A stretch of 53,169 nucleotides of DNA from Pseudomonadota bacterium. Its GTDB lineage: Bacteria > Pseudomonadota > Gammaproteobacteria > Burkholderiales > Gallionellaceae. The notes below the pieces were generated by a model. It saw only the letters and a list, made by a program, of their open reading frames with translations. It made no database searches and had not been told where the DNA came from. The position numbers and the translations under genes were made by a program. The stretch is from NCBI GenBank assembly GCA_021782995.1, contig JAJXUI010000018.1, positions 1 to 53,169 on the forward strand. Reading direction: 5' to 3'. Below are positions 7,795-16,863 of this stretch, in pieces. Numbering within the stretch: position 1 is the first letter of the stretch; every line of letters begins with the position of its first letter.

Positions 7795-10335
7795 TTACTT
7801 GGAGTCCTTTAGTCCGGCATGAAAGATGGTGACGTTGTTGCGGCCGTTTTCCTTGGCATGGTACATCGCGAGGTCGGCATGCTTGACCAGTTCCTTGTCT
7901 TCCTTGCCATGTTCGGGATAGATGGCGACGCCGATGCTGGAGCCGATCTGCACGGTCTTGCCGAGGATCTCAAAAGGCTGGTTCATCGCATGACGGATCT
8001 TTTCGCCGACCTCAAAGGCATCCTTTTCATCCTTGATGGCGCCGAGCAGTACGACGAATTCATCGCCGCCGATACGTGCCACGGTATCCGACTGGCGCAC
8101 ACATTCCTTCATGCGTCCGGCCACCTGTTTCAGCAGGATGTCGCCGACCTCATGGCCAAAGTTGTCATTCACCGGCTTGAACTTGTCGAGATCGATGAAC
8201 ATCAGGCCGAAGCGCTGGTGCGAGCGCCGTGAATTGCTGAAAGATTGTTGCAGGCGGTCACTGAACAGCGCGCGGTTGGGCAGGCCGGTCAAGGCATCAT
8301 ATTGCGCCATCTGCCGCATGCGTTCCTCGATCAGCTTCTGTTCGGTGATGTCGGTGGCAATGCAGCAGATGGCATAGATGGCGCCGCCCTCATGGCGCAA
8401 AGGGATGCGGGTAGTGAGATAGATGCGGGTTTTGCCGGTCAGCGGGTTGATGATGGCTTCTTCGCTGCTGAGCATGACCTCTTCCTGCAAAACTTTCAGG
8501 TCGTTGCTGGCAATGCTGGCGGCGGTGGTGGCGTCATAAAACTTGCTGTCGTCAAAACCGATGATTTCGTTGCGCGGGGCATTGAAGGTCTCCTGCAGCA
8601 GGCGGTTTGCAAACAGGTAGCGTCCCTGGCGATCCTTCATGTAAATATTGGCGCGGACATTTTCGAGGATGTCCGACAGCAATTTTTCATTTTCGCGGAT
8701 GGACTGTTCCGAGCGGCTGCGTTCCATTGCAATGCCGGAGATGGTTGCCATGCGCGTGAGGAAGGCGAGGTCGTGTTCGTCCGGTTTGCGGGATTCATTG
8801 AAGTACATGTCGAATGTGCCAAGCACCCGTCCCGTTGCCGTGTGGATGGGTTCGGACCAGCTGGACAGCAAGCTGGCGCGTTTGACGGCATCGCGATGCG
8901 CTGCCCAGTAGGCATGGTTGGGCATGTCATCGACGATGACGGTCTGTCCGGTGAATGCCGCAGTGCCGCACGCTGCATTACCGACACCGATTTCCAGTTG
9001 CTGCAGGGCATTGCTGAAATCCGCTGGCAGGCTGGGTGCAGAGCCTTTGTGCAGATGCAGGCCTGATGCATCGAGTATGTTGATGCAGCACATCGCACCG
9101 GGACGGGATTGTTCTGCGCTGGCGGCGATGACATCCAGCACATTGTTCAAAGGCGCGTCCTTGCCCAGAAGTTCCATTATTTTGCTTTGTGACACTTCCT
9201 GTTGTTCGGCCCGTTGCTGTTTGCTGATGCTGCGCGCCAGTTTGCTGCGGATACGCAGGATGTAATACAGCGAGATCGCGCTGATCAGAGTGATTATGGA
9301 AACGCTTGATATTATTAATAATTTATTTTTATTGATATTTTTCGGGTAATTGTAGAGAAAGTCTTCCAGGGAATATTTTTCTGGCAAGAGGCTGATTTCT
9401 GCATAGCTGGATGCGATGGCGTTCCAGCGACCACTGCTGAAATTGCCGATGCCGACGATATCCGGGCGCATCAGCACCTGCAACTGCTTGGCCTGGTAGA
9501 GATAGAAAGGTCGCGGATGCCGTTGTGAATATTTGCTGATGATGAGGTTGGTCACTTCATCCACGTGACTCATTGCATACTGCCAGCCTCGCAGGGAGGC
9601 TGCGCGGAATGCCTTTACCCGTTCAGGATGCTTGCTGATTTCCGATGTCGAGGTAAACAGGTTGTCACCATAGAAGTCGATACTGTCGGTACGCGGTGAA
9701 TAAGTCTGGTAGCTGAAATTCGCACGATCCAGGTAGTAAGGCTGGAACAGCATGGAGGCTGACATGGCGTCTATCCTGCCATCTATCAGGTATTGCGGGT
9801 CCTGCAGTCCGCCGACAACCGGTATCTGCTCCAGCGGAATTTCCTCGGTTTTTAGGTAGGCCTGCAATTCGATCGCCTCGGGAGCGATTGCGGATTTTTT
9901 GCCGACGATATCCTGAATGGTCTGCGTCTGGCGTGCCAGCAGCAGGTATGGCGAATGCTGCATGATGACAGCCAGCACGACCACGGATTTGCCATGATGC
10001 TGTTCGAGCAGCAGGCTGCTGTCGGAAACGCCATACTGGGCGTGACCGGCATCCACTTCACCAGCGCTGCTGATTCCAGGCTGGCCTTCCTTCAGGCTGA
10101 CATTCAGGCCGGCCTCAGCGTAATAACCCATTTCGACTGCTGCATAGTAGCCAGCATATTCGAAAGAGTGTGCACCATTCAATTGCAACACAATGTTTTC
10201 TGGCTGGGCTGCTGAAAGGGCTGGCGTGGTGTAGCCGGCTGCCAGCAAAAGCATGGCAGCCAGGAGAATCTTGAAGCGTGCAGAGTGTGAGGATCGATAC
10301 AAATGCATCAGGTCAGGGCGTGGGAACTGTTTCAT
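7795..10335 (-). CDS. periplasmic-binding/GAF/PAS/GGDEF diguanylate cyclase
   Basis: The 846-residue protein begins with a signal peptide or anchor (about 24-42), then an NMT1/THI5-like solute-binding domain (about 45-330; FEYAGYYAAVEMGYYAEAG), a membrane helix (about 345-362), a GAF domain (about 390-540), a PAS domain (about 545-670) and a GGDEF domain. The active loop is intact (GGDEF at 756-760) and the RQSD inhibitory site lies five residues before it. It should make cyclic di-GMP in response to a periplasmic ligand, plausibly a pyrimidine or other small amine since NMT1-type domains bind thiamine precursors. No EAL domain is present. The gene begins 12 bases after mdh, so the two are probably cotranscribed. 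Confidence 0.88.
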   Translation of the reverse strand: MKQFPRPDLMHLYRSSHSARFKILLAAMLLLAAGYTTPALSAAQPENIVLQLNGAHSFEYAGYYAAVEMGYYAEAGLNVSLKEGQPGISSAGEVDAGHAQYGVSDSSLLLEQHHGKSVVVLAVIMQHSPYLLLARQTQTIQDIVGKKSAIAPEAIELQAYLKTEEIPLEQIPVVGGLQDPQYLIDGRIDAMSASMLFQPYYLDRANFSYQTYSPRTDSIDFYGDNLFTSTSEISKHPERVKAFRAASLRGWQYAMSHVDEVTNLIISKYSQRHPRPFYLYQAKQLQVLMRPDIVGIGNFSSGRWNAIASSYAEISLLPEKYSLEDFLYNYPKNINKNKLLIISSVSIITLISAISLYYILRIRSKLARSISKQQRAEQQEVSQSKIMELLGKDAPLNNVLDVIAASAEQSRPGAMCCINILDASGLHLHKGSAPSLPADFSNALQQLEIGVGNAACGTAAFTGQTVIVDDMPNHAYWAAHRDAVKRASLLSSWSEPIHTATGRVLGTFDMYFNESRKPDEHDLAFLTRMATISGIAMERSRSEQSIRENEKLLSDILENVRANIYMKDRQGRYLFANRLLQETFNAPRNEIIGFDDSKFYDATTAASIASNDLKVLQEEVMLSSEEAIINPLTGKTRIYLTTRIPLRHEGGAIYAICCIATDITEQKLIEERMRQMAQYDALTGLPNRALFSDRLQQSFSNSRRSHQRFGLMFIDLDKFKPVNDNFGHEVGDILLKQVAGRMKECVRQSDTVARIGGDEFVVLLGAIKDEKDAFEVGEKIRHAMNQPFEILGKTVQIGSSIGVAIYPEHGKEDKELVKHADLAMYHAKENGRNNVTIFHAGLKDSK

Positions 10336-10347
10336 GCGCCCTATAGT

Positions 10348-11331
10348 TTAGCCGAGCAGGTGCTTTACGTGCTCGCGTTCTTCCTGCAGCTCCTTCAGGC
10401 TGTCCAGCATATGCTTGCGCCCAAGCTCGCTGATGTCCAGTCCCTGCACGATGCTGTAATGCCCGTTGCGGCAGGTTACCGGGAAGCTGTACATGACGCC
10501 TTCAGGGATGCCATAACTGCCATCGGAGGGTACGCTCATCGATACCCAGTCATTGTGGTGCGAACGCAACAGCCAGTCATGTACATGCGAAATGGCTGCG
10601 TTGGCGGCACTGGCTGCGCTGGACAGGCCACGCGCATTAATCACGGCTGCACCACGGTTCTGAACAGTCGGAATGAATTCCTTCTCGATCCAGCCAGGGT
10701 CGGTCAACAGGTCCAGCACCTTGCGTCCGCGAATTTCGGCAAAAGAAAGGTCGGGATACTGGGTCCCGGAGTGATTGCCCCATACGGTCATTTTCTGGAT
10801 ATCGCGGATGGGCTGGAACAGTTTAATCGCGATCTGCTCGATACCGCGATTGTGGTCCAGCCGCATCATGGCGCTGAAGTTGCGGGGGTCGAGGTCAGGT
10901 GCATTTTTCATCGCGATCAGCGCATTGGTGTTGGCCGGATTGCCGACCACCAGGACTTTGACATGGCGTGCCGCCACCTCATTCAGGATCCGGCCCTGTT
11001 CGGCAAAGATGGGGCCATTGGCCTGGATAAGGTCCTTCCGCTCCATGCCCTTGCCGCGCGGGCGGGCGCCCACCAGCAGGACGACTTCAGTATCGCGGAA
11101 AGCCACTTTTGGGTCGTCGGTAACGATGACCTGCTGCAACATGGGGAATACGCAATCTTCCAGCTCCATCGCCACGCCGCGCAACATTGGCTGGGATTGG
11201 GGAATGTCGAGGAGCTGCAGGATGATGGGTTGCTCGTGGCCAAGCATGTCGCCATTTGCAATGCGGAACAGCAGGCTGTAACCGATCTGGCCTGCTGCAC
11301 CAGTGACTGTAATACGAATGGGGGATTTCAT
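10348..11331 (-). CDS. mdh: malate dehydrogenase
   Basis: The enzyme interconverts malate and oxaloacetate with NAD in the TCA cycle. The 327-residue protein has the NAD-binding loop [20 protein letters not shown], the substrate arginine in [21 protein letters not shown], and the catalytic histidine in [11 protein letters not shown]. Length and sequence fit the cytosolic-type (type 2) MDH of betaproteobacteria. The ATG at 11331 has GGAG six bases upstream; a longer frame extending to 11391 lacks a ribosome site. The gene is divergent from the chemotaxis receptor and reads into the GGDEF gene. Confidence 0.95.
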   Translation of the reverse strand: MKSPIRITVTGAAGQIGYSLLFRIANGDMLGHEQPIILQLLDIPQSQPMLRGVAMELEDCVFPMLQQVIVTDDPKVAFRDTEVVLLVGARPRGKGMERKDLIQANGPIFAEQGRILNEVAARHVKVLVVGNPANTNALIAMKNAPDLDPRNFSAMMRLDHNRGIEQIAIKLFQPIRDIQKMTVWGNHSGTQYPDLSFAEIRGRKVLDLLTDPGWIEKEFIPTVQNRGAAVINARGLSSAASAANAAISHVHDWLLRSHHNDWVSMSVPSDGSYGIPEGVMYSFPVTCRNGHYSIVQGLDISELGRKHMLDSLKELQEEREHVKHLLG

Positions 11332-11451
11332 TTCACACTCCATTGCAATGAACAGGCATACATTCTGCCAGTATTTTCGCGTGCCGCACAATGCTCTTTC
11401 ATGATAATGTGTGAAAAATAGCCAGAATAATCAGTCGCATGAAAATTAAGC

Positions 11452-11478
11452 TAAAGAAGAGGATAATCAGGCCGATAA
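11452..11478 (+). promoter_or_regulatory. sigma-28 (FliA) flagellar promoter
   Basis: TAAA at 11452-11455, a 15-base spacer and GCCGATAA at 11471-11478 match the flagellar sigma-28 consensus at every fixed position. It points to the chemotaxis receptor gene, 80 bases downstream, placing that gene in the late flagellar regulon. Confidence 0.88.
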
Positions 11479-11557
11479 GTAACCAACTTCGACTCCCGTC
11501 GTGAATCCTTGGATGGATTGGATTTGAAAGGGATAGAAAGTACTTGGGGGAGTTCAA

Positions 11558-13186
11558 ATGACTAATTGGATAAAAAGCAGCGTCAGGAACAAGCTGTTGC
11601 TAGCTGTTGCAGGAGCCTGTTTGTTCGTGGCGATTGGTATGACGGTGGCATTGGTCAGTCTGTCCCGGACCAGTGACAGTTTCAGCCACTTTGTGGATTA
11701 TGATCAGGCAAAACTTAAGGCATTCAATATCATGTATTCCCAGGGATTGCTGGGTGGGCAGGCACTGCGAAACTATGTTCTGAATCCTTCAAGTGAAAAA
11801 AAGACATTGACCAATTTGCAGAAATCTACCGAAGATTTCAATGCCGCGCTGGAAGTTGTCAGAAAAATCAGTGAAGGCGATACGACGATGCAGAATCTGA
11901 TACAAGATGTTTCTGAGCGATGGAAGGTAATTGTACAAAGCCGTGACAAAGTGGTTGGGATTGCCAATTCAAATCAGACGGAAGCAATAAAGTTGTTGAA
12001 TGAGGAGGAGACGCCAGCCTGGCGTCAGGTCAGGGAGTCATTGCAGGGCCAGATAGCAGAGCTGGAAAAAAGGTCTCAAGCGAGCAAGGATAATATCAAG
12101 AGCAATACCCGCTCAGCATTGGTTATCAGTCTGGTATTCGGCATGATTGCAGTTGTAGTCGGGGCTTTTGCCGTGATCTGGGTGACCGAGAGTTTCAAGC
12201 GATCTATGGATGCTGTAACCAGGTCTATGGAAATGCTGGCAACGGGCGAAGGTGACCTGACACAGCGTTTGCCGGAGAAATCCACTGATGAGATTGGCCG
12301 GCTGTCTGCCTCGTTCAACCAGTTCATGAACAAGCTGCATGGCATCATCAGCCAGATCCGCGAAAATGGAGAGGAGCTGTCCGGTTCCGCGGTACAGCTG
12401 TCGGCAACCACACGGCAGATAGCCGAGGCATCGCACAGGCAGAATGATGCTGCATCAGCCACTGCCGCTGCAGTCGAGGAAATGTCGGTGAGCATATCCT
12501 CCATCGCCGATGCTTCTGCCGAAGTTCATAATATTTCGAACATCAACTTGCAGTTTGCCAATGAAAGCAATGAGCACATGTCGCAGTTGATTGGTGAAAT
12601 CGGCATGGTGGAAAGTGCGGTTGAGGAAATTGGCAAGACTGTTGAATTGTTCATGAAAAGCACGCAGGAAATCACCAGCATGACATTGCAGGTAAAGGAA
12701 ATCGCGGACCAGACCAACTTGCTGGCGCTGAATGCTGCGATTGAAGCTGCAAGGGCAGGTGAGCAGGGGCGTGGGTTTGCAGTAGTGGCAGATGAAGTGC
12801 GCAAGCTGGCTGAAAAATCGGCAAAGTCCGCTGGTGATATCGATATGGTGACGCACCGGATTGGTCAGCAATCCGAGGAAGTGAACAAGTCGATTGATCT
12901 TGCCAACCAGTCATTGGGCAAGAGCCAGGACTTCATGGAGACAGTGACGATAGGTCTGGGCCAGGCTTCGGCCAGCGTGCGCAAGGTCAACGAGAGTGTG
13001 GATGAAATCTCGGGCTCCATTGATGAACAGAAATCGGCCAGTACCGAAATTGCGCAGAATGTGGAAATGATTGCACGCATGAGCGATGAAAATAATGTTT
13101 CGATCAATGAAACCAGTGCTGCCGTGGAAAATCTGGAGTCGCTGGCGGTCAAGATGCAGTCCCTGGTGTCCCGCTTCAAGGTATAA
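11558..13186 (+). CDS. methyl-accepting chemotaxis protein
   Basis: The 542-residue receptor has a first membrane helix (about 12-33), a periplasmic four-helix-bundle sensor (about 35-185), a second helix (about 187-210), a HAMP domain (about 212-265; [20 protein letters not shown]) and a signalling coiled coil. The hairpin tip [31 protein letters not shown], described here by its position near residues 380-410, is the binding site for CheA and CheW. No NWETF-like CheR/CheB tether is seen at the C-terminus. The start has GGGGGAG six bases upstream. It stands alone behind a sigma-28 promoter, so it is expressed with flagella. Ligand unknown. Confidence 0.93.
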   Translation: MTNWIKSSVRNKLLLAVAGACLFVAIGMTVALVSLSRTSDSFSHFVDYDQAKLKAFNIMYSQGLLGGQALRNYVLNPSSEKKTLTNLQKSTEDFNAALEVVRKISEGDTTMQNLIQDVSERWKVIVQSRDKVVGIANSNQTEAIKLLNEEETPAWRQVRESLQGQIAELEKRSQASKDNIKSNTRSALVISLVFGMIAVVVGAFAVIWVTESFKRSMDAVTRSMEMLATGEGDLTQRLPEKSTDEIGRLSASFNQFMNKLHGIISQIRENGEELSGSAVQLSATTRQIAEASHRQNDAASATAAAVEEMSVSISSIADASAEVHNISNINLQFANESNEHMSQLIGEIGMVESAVEEIGKTVELFMKSTQEITSMTLQVKEIADQTNLLALNAAIEAARAGEQGRGFAVVADEVRKLAEKSAKSAGDIDMVTHRIGQQSEEVNKSIDLANQSLGKSQDFMETVTIGLGQASASVRKVNESVDEISGSIDEQKSASTEIAQNVEMIARMSDENNVSINETSAAVENLESLAVKMQSLVSRFKV

Positions 13187-13199
13187 ATTCAAAACGGTC

Positions 13200-13229
13200 T
13201 TTCCAAATTTATTAAATTGTTGTTATAAT
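13200..13229 (+). promoter_or_regulatory. promoter of tRNA-Gly
   Basis: A perfect TATAAT at 13224-13229 lies 39 bases before the tRNA. A weak -35 (TTTCCA, 13200-13205) is 18 bases upstream of it. A G/C-rich discriminator (GCCGGGC) follows, as expected for a growth-rate-controlled stable RNA promoter. Confidence 0.55.
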
Positions 13230-13268
13230 GCCGGGCTCCGGTTTTGCAGCAGCTTGAACCGGGCAATT

Positions 13269-13344
<76 letters not shown>

Positions 13345-13375
13345 TCCCCTCCTTATTGTCTCCAAATCCTCCTGA

Positions 13376-13405
13376 TTGGTTTTGTTGCGTCAGTATTTGT
13401 ATACT
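13376..13405 (+). promoter_or_regulatory. putative sigma-70 promoter for the following small gene
   Basis: TTGGTT (13376-13381), 18 bases, then TATACT (13400-13405). Transcription would begin near 13412, after an alternative ATG at 13408 but before the ATG at 13435, which supports the latter as the true start. Confidence 0.45.
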
Positions 13406-13434
13406 GCATGCACCCGTTCCTTTGGAGTTCTCTC

Positions 13435-13797
13435 ATGCGTGCAACAGCCGACATCCTGGGCAAGAAAGTGGAAATTGAATGCAGTCCGTCCGCGGACAAG
13501 GCAATGGCAGGGCTGGCTGAACCGCTGCTTGTCGAAATGGAGCTGTATTTCAGCTGCATGATACGCAAGGCGGTGCGCTTCAACCGGACTGACAAGATGA
13601 AGTTCAGTGTACAGGTCACTCCCAGGCTAATCGTCGGTTTTCGCCCGGTCGCTACAAAATCATGCAGCATCAGTGAGGTGGAAAATGCGCCGCCAGTGGA
13701 AGATTTCCCCATCGTCAAACCTGAGGCTTTTGTGCCGCGAAAATTGAGTATCGATTTCAGGAACGGGCACTGGACAGGTGAATTCCTGATGGCCTGA
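13435..13797 (+). CDS. conserved hypothetical protein
   Basis: The 120-residue product starts MRATADILGKKVEIEC, with GGAG seven bases before the ATG. It has no signal peptide, membrane helix or motif I can name. It contains alternating hydrophobic strands (KMKFSVQVTPRLIVGFRPV) and a C-terminal LSIDFRNGHWTGEFLMA, suggesting a small beta-rich cytoplasmic protein. A longer frame would run back into the tRNA and is not credible. It converges with the DUF1854 gene, with 11 bases between the two stops. Function unknown. Confidence 0.65.
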   Translation: MRATADILGKKVEIECSPSADKAMAGLAEPLLVEMELYFSCMIRKAVRFNRTDKMKFSVQVTPRLIVGFRPVATKSCSISEVENAPPVEDFPIVKPEAFVPRKLSIDFRNGHWTGEFLMA

Positions 13798-13808
13798 GGG
13801 GCGCGTAA

Positions 13809-14273
13809 TTACAGGAAGCGGTCAAGCAGGCGGCGGCTGTGCCTGTCCAGGTCTTGCGTATTCCTGATCAGGAACTGAATGCCGTTCCCGTCACTGATCA
13901 GCAATGCCTTGCGGTCCAGCCTGCGGATATTTTCCTCTCCCTGTAACACCAGCTCCGTATTGCCACGATTGGTTTCCACTTTCCAGATGCTGGGGGTGGC
14001 AAACGTGGAGACGGTCAAGATGCGGCTGATCTCGGGGATGAATTCTCTTTGGGTGATTTCTTCCTGGATGAGTTCGCGCGTTTCCTGTGTGACGTTTTCC
14101 AGCGTATCAATCCACGCCAGTTCATGGCCCTCCTGGCTGAGGATGGAAATGCCGAACTCGGGTGCGCTGATTGGGAAGGCATGAACCGGCATCACGCCTT
14201 CATGCTGGAGGCCATCGGCGGTGGTCAGAATCAGCTTGCCAAAAGGGTTGCGCTGCAGTTTCAGGTCCATCAT
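13809..14273 (-). CDS. DUF1854-family protein of the cyanophycin locus
   Basis: The 154-residue protein has the DUF1854 look: an N-terminal MDLKLQRNPFGKLILTTADG, then PVHAFPISAPEFGISIL and HELAWIDTLENV, then IPEISRILTVSTFATPSIWKV near residue 90. No enzymatic motif is visible. Members of this family are repeatedly found next to an ABC exporter and cyanophycin synthetases in proteobacteria, which is exactly the context here. The ATG overlaps the stop of the ABC gene by four bases, so it is translationally coupled and probably forms or serves a complex with the transporter. Confidence 0.85.
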   Translation of the reverse strand: MMDLKLQRNPFGKLILTTADGLQHEGVMPVHAFPISAPEFGISILSQEGHELAWIDTLENVTQETRELIQEEITQREFIPEISRILTVSTFATPSIWKVETNRGNTELVLQGEENIRRLDRKALLISDGNGIQFLIRNTQDLDRHSRRLLDRFL

Positions 14274-16543
14274 TGCTGTCCTTCCTGGTGAGCGGCATCA
14301 TCCATGTCTGTATCCACATTCCGTGCTTGTGCCTGGTAGAGTCGGAAATATGCGCTTTCCTTCGCCATCAGTTCGTCATGGCTTCCTGTTTCAACCACCT
14401 GCCCACGGTCCAGCACGACCAGTTTGTCGGCCTTGCGCAGGGTTGAAAGGCGGTGTGCAATTGCGATGGTGGTGCGCCCCTGGACGAGGTTGTCCAGTGC
14501 TTTCTGGATTTCCTTTTCTGTGGTCGAGTCGACAGAAGATGTCGCTTCATCCAGGATCAGGATGCGCGGATCGATCAGCAGCGCGCGCGCGATGGAGATG
14601 CGCTGGCGCTCGCCACCTGACAGGGCCTGCCCACGCTCGCCGACCAGCGAGTCATAACCTTGCGGCAGCCTGAGGATGAAATCATGCGCGTGCGCAGCGC
14701 GTGCGGCTGCGATGATTTCTTCACGCGTGGCACCGGGTTTGCCATATGCGATATTTTCGGCAATGGTGCCGAAAAACAGGAAGGGCTCCTGCAGCACAAG
14801 GCCGATATTGCTGCGGTATTCGGAAACGGGCAATGAACGGATATCCACGCCGTCGAGACGGATGGAGCCTTCGGTGACGTCATAAAAACGGCAGATCAGG
14901 TTGACCAGTGTGCTTTTGCCGGAACCGCTGTGACCCACGAGGCCGATCATTTCTCCGGGATGGATGGTGAGGTTGATCTTGCGTGTAACGGTGCGGTTGC
15001 CATAGCGGAAGCCGACATTGCGCAGTTCGAGCTCGCCTCGCGGGTGTGCGATGTGCACGGGGGTGGCGGTTTCCGGTACGCTCGAGACGTGATCGAGTAC
15101 ATCGAAAATGCGTTTTGCCCCAGCGGCGGCCTTTTGCGTGAAAGATACAATGCGGCTCATTGAGTCCAGGCGTGTGTAGAAACGGCTGATATAGGCGAGG
15201 AAGGCGACCAGCACACCGACCGTCATGTCGTTTTCTTCTACCAGCCAGATCCCCAGGGCCCATACGATCAGCAACCCGAGTTCGGTCAGCAGGGTCACGG
15301 AAGGGGAAAACAGCGCCCAGATGCGGTTGATGCGGTCATTCACTTCCAGGTTGTGCCGGTTTGCCTGATGAAAGCGCTCGGTCTCCCGCTTTTCCTGGGC
15401 AAAGGCCTTGACTACCCGTATGCCAGGTATGGTGTCGGCCAGTACATTGGTCACTTCGGACCAGACACGATCCACTTTCTCAAAGCCCGTGCGCAACTTT
15501 TCGCGCACGGCATGGATCATCCATGCGATGAATGGCAGCGGTACCAGGGTTACCAGCGCAAGCCAGGGATCAATCGAAAACATGATGATTGCGGTCATCA
15601 GTATCATCAGCACATCGGTGATGAAATCGAGCAGATGCAGCGACAGGAAAAGGCAGATGCGGTCGGTCTCCGAGCCGATGCGGGTGATCAGGTCGCCGGT
15701 GCGCTTGCCGCCGAAATATTCGAGCGAGAGCTTCAGCAGGTGGGTGTAGGTGATATTGCGCATGTCGGCACCGATACGTTCGCTGACCAGCGCAAGCACA
15801 TACGTACGCCACCAGCCGAGTCCCCATGCCAGCAGGGCAGAGGCAAACAGGCCGCTCAACATCCAGCCGACCAGGCTGTAATCAATGGGCTTGCCATTCT
15901 GGAACGGGATCAGCACCTTATCCATCAGCGGCATGGTCAGGTAGGGGGGAACCATTGTCGCGCCGGTGGAGGCCAGGGTGAGGAAGAAACCAAGCAGCAG
16001 TTGCTTGTTGTAAGGTTTGGCAAAACGCCATAGCCTGAACAGCACCCAGGTGGAAGGCGGGGTAAGGGTTTCTGCAGTGCAGACTGGGCACTCATCCTGA
16101 CCGGGAGGCAATGTGGCATTGCAGTTAGGGCAAACCGAGTCCGCAGGCGGGGCGGCCGGCAAGCCGTCCAGGAAGTTCGCCAGTTGCTGTTCAAAGTAGA
16201 TGGCAATGCGCTGCGCCGCCAGGTTCTGAGCCAGGGTATAGCGCCAACGCGCTAGCCTGGCGTGCTGGTCAACCAGTTCCAGTGTGCCAACACCGGCATG
16301 ATCGCCGCGTTGAAGTGCATGCCCCTTGCGGAAAGGTTTGCTGTGCCAGCCTGTTTCATCTGCATGCCTGAATAACAGTCGGGTGTTGGTAAGAACCAGC
16401 CAGTAATCGCGGAACTGCAGGTTGGCATCCAGATCGCCTTGCATCCAGGCCATGATGGTTTCGTCTGCTTTCATTTCCTGCGCAATTGCTTGTTGCAGGG
16501 TTTCCGGCAGGGAAAGTGATGTCGATATGGGTGGCGTGGTCAT
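14270..16543 (-). CDS. cyanophycin-associated ABC transporter (fused permease-ATPase)
   Basis: The 757-residue protein has an unusual N-terminus of about 165 residues: a PH-like region, then a zinc ribbon with CPNC and CPVC separated by about ten residues. A six-helix type I exporter domain (about 180-470) and an ATPase follow. Walker A is GHSGSGKS, the signature is LSGGERQR, Walker B is ILILDEATSSVD, and the H-loop AIAHRLST is intact. It should work as a homodimer. Exporters of this subtype accompany cyanophycin genes; the cargo is not known. The ATG at 16543 is chosen over a TTG at 16582; neither has a clear ribosome site. It is divergent from cphA', and coupled to the DUF1854 gene. Confidence 0.88.
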   Translation of the reverse strand: MTTPPISTSLSLPETLQQAIAQEMKADETIMAWMQGDLDANLQFRDYWLVLTNTRLLFRHADETGWHSKPFRKGHALQRGDHAGVGTLELVDQHARLARWRYTLAQNLAAQRIAIYFEQQLANFLDGLPAAPPADSVCPNCNATLPPGQDECPVCTAETLTPPSTWVLFRLWRFAKPYNKQLLLGFFLTLASTGATMVPPYLTMPLMDKVLIPFQNGKPIDYSLVGWMLSGLFASALLAWGLGWWRTYVLALVSERIGADMRNITYTHLLKLSLEYFGGKRTGDLITRIGSETDRICLFLSLHLLDFITDVLMILMTAIIMFSIDPWLALVTLVPLPFIAWMIHAVREKLRTGFEKVDRVWSEVTNVLADTIPGIRVVKAFAQEKRETERFHQANRHNLEVNDRINRIWALFSPSVTLLTELGLLIVWALGIWLVEENDMTVGVLVAFLAYISRFYTRLDSMSRIVSFTQKAAAGAKRIFDVLDHVSSVPETATPVHIAHPRGELELRNVGFRYGNRTVTRKINLTIHPGEMIGLVGHSGSGKSTLVNLICRFYDVTEGSIRLDGVDIRSLPVSEYRSNIGLVLQEPFLFFGTIAENIAYGKPGATREEIIAAARAAHAHDFILRLPQGYDSLVGERGQALSGGERQRISIARALLIDPRILILDEATSSVDSTTEKEIQKALDNLVQGRTTIAIAHRLSTLRKADKLVVLDRGQVVETGSHDELMAKESAYFRLYQAQARNVDTDMDDAAHQEGQQ

Positions 16544-16696
16544 GAAAGCTTGCGGCTGCTGGAGTGGATGTTGAAATGCCAAAATTCTGTATGCTGATGG
16601 TTTAGAATAGCAAATTTGCCGGGTTCTGAATCGTCAAATTGTTTCAAGGCATGTTCTGGTTGAAAGGGAAGTGCGGTAAAGGGCGCACAGTGTAAT

Positions 16697-16729
16697 AAGT
16701 TTGCCTGGTTCCGTATAGCCGGCAAACTT
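16697..16729. promoter_or_regulatory. candidate operator between the ABC gene and cphA'
   Basis: AAGTTTGCC (16697-16705) and GGCAAACTT (16721-16729) form a perfect 9-base inverted repeat with a 15-base spacer. A third, near-identical half site AATTTGCC lies at 16613-16620. The location in the 320-base divergent region suggests a shared regulator of the cyanophycin locus. No gene is seen in this region. Confidence 0.4.
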
Positions 16730-16810
16730 GCATTGGTTGTGAATAAACTGTCTTTGATAACAACGAGTTGCATTCCATGTAAACCGGAACTTGGGTAACG
16801 CGTTAATTTA

Positions 16811-16838
16811 TTGTCAATTTTTGATTTTCTGCTATCCG
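16811..16838 (+). promoter_or_regulatory. putative promoter of the cphA'-cphA operon
   Basis: TTGTCA (16811-16816), 16 bases, then TATCCG (16833-16838), 25 bases before the first cphA' ATG. The -10 is imperfect, so this is a candidate only. Confidence 0.35.
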
Positions 16839-16863
16839 TGAACTGTTATTTGAAATTTACTGA

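Noticed and set aside
16540..16773. A 77-codon minus-strand frame in the cyanophycin divergent region.
   Set aside because: It overlaps the ABC gene start, has no motif or ribosome site and covers the candidate operator.
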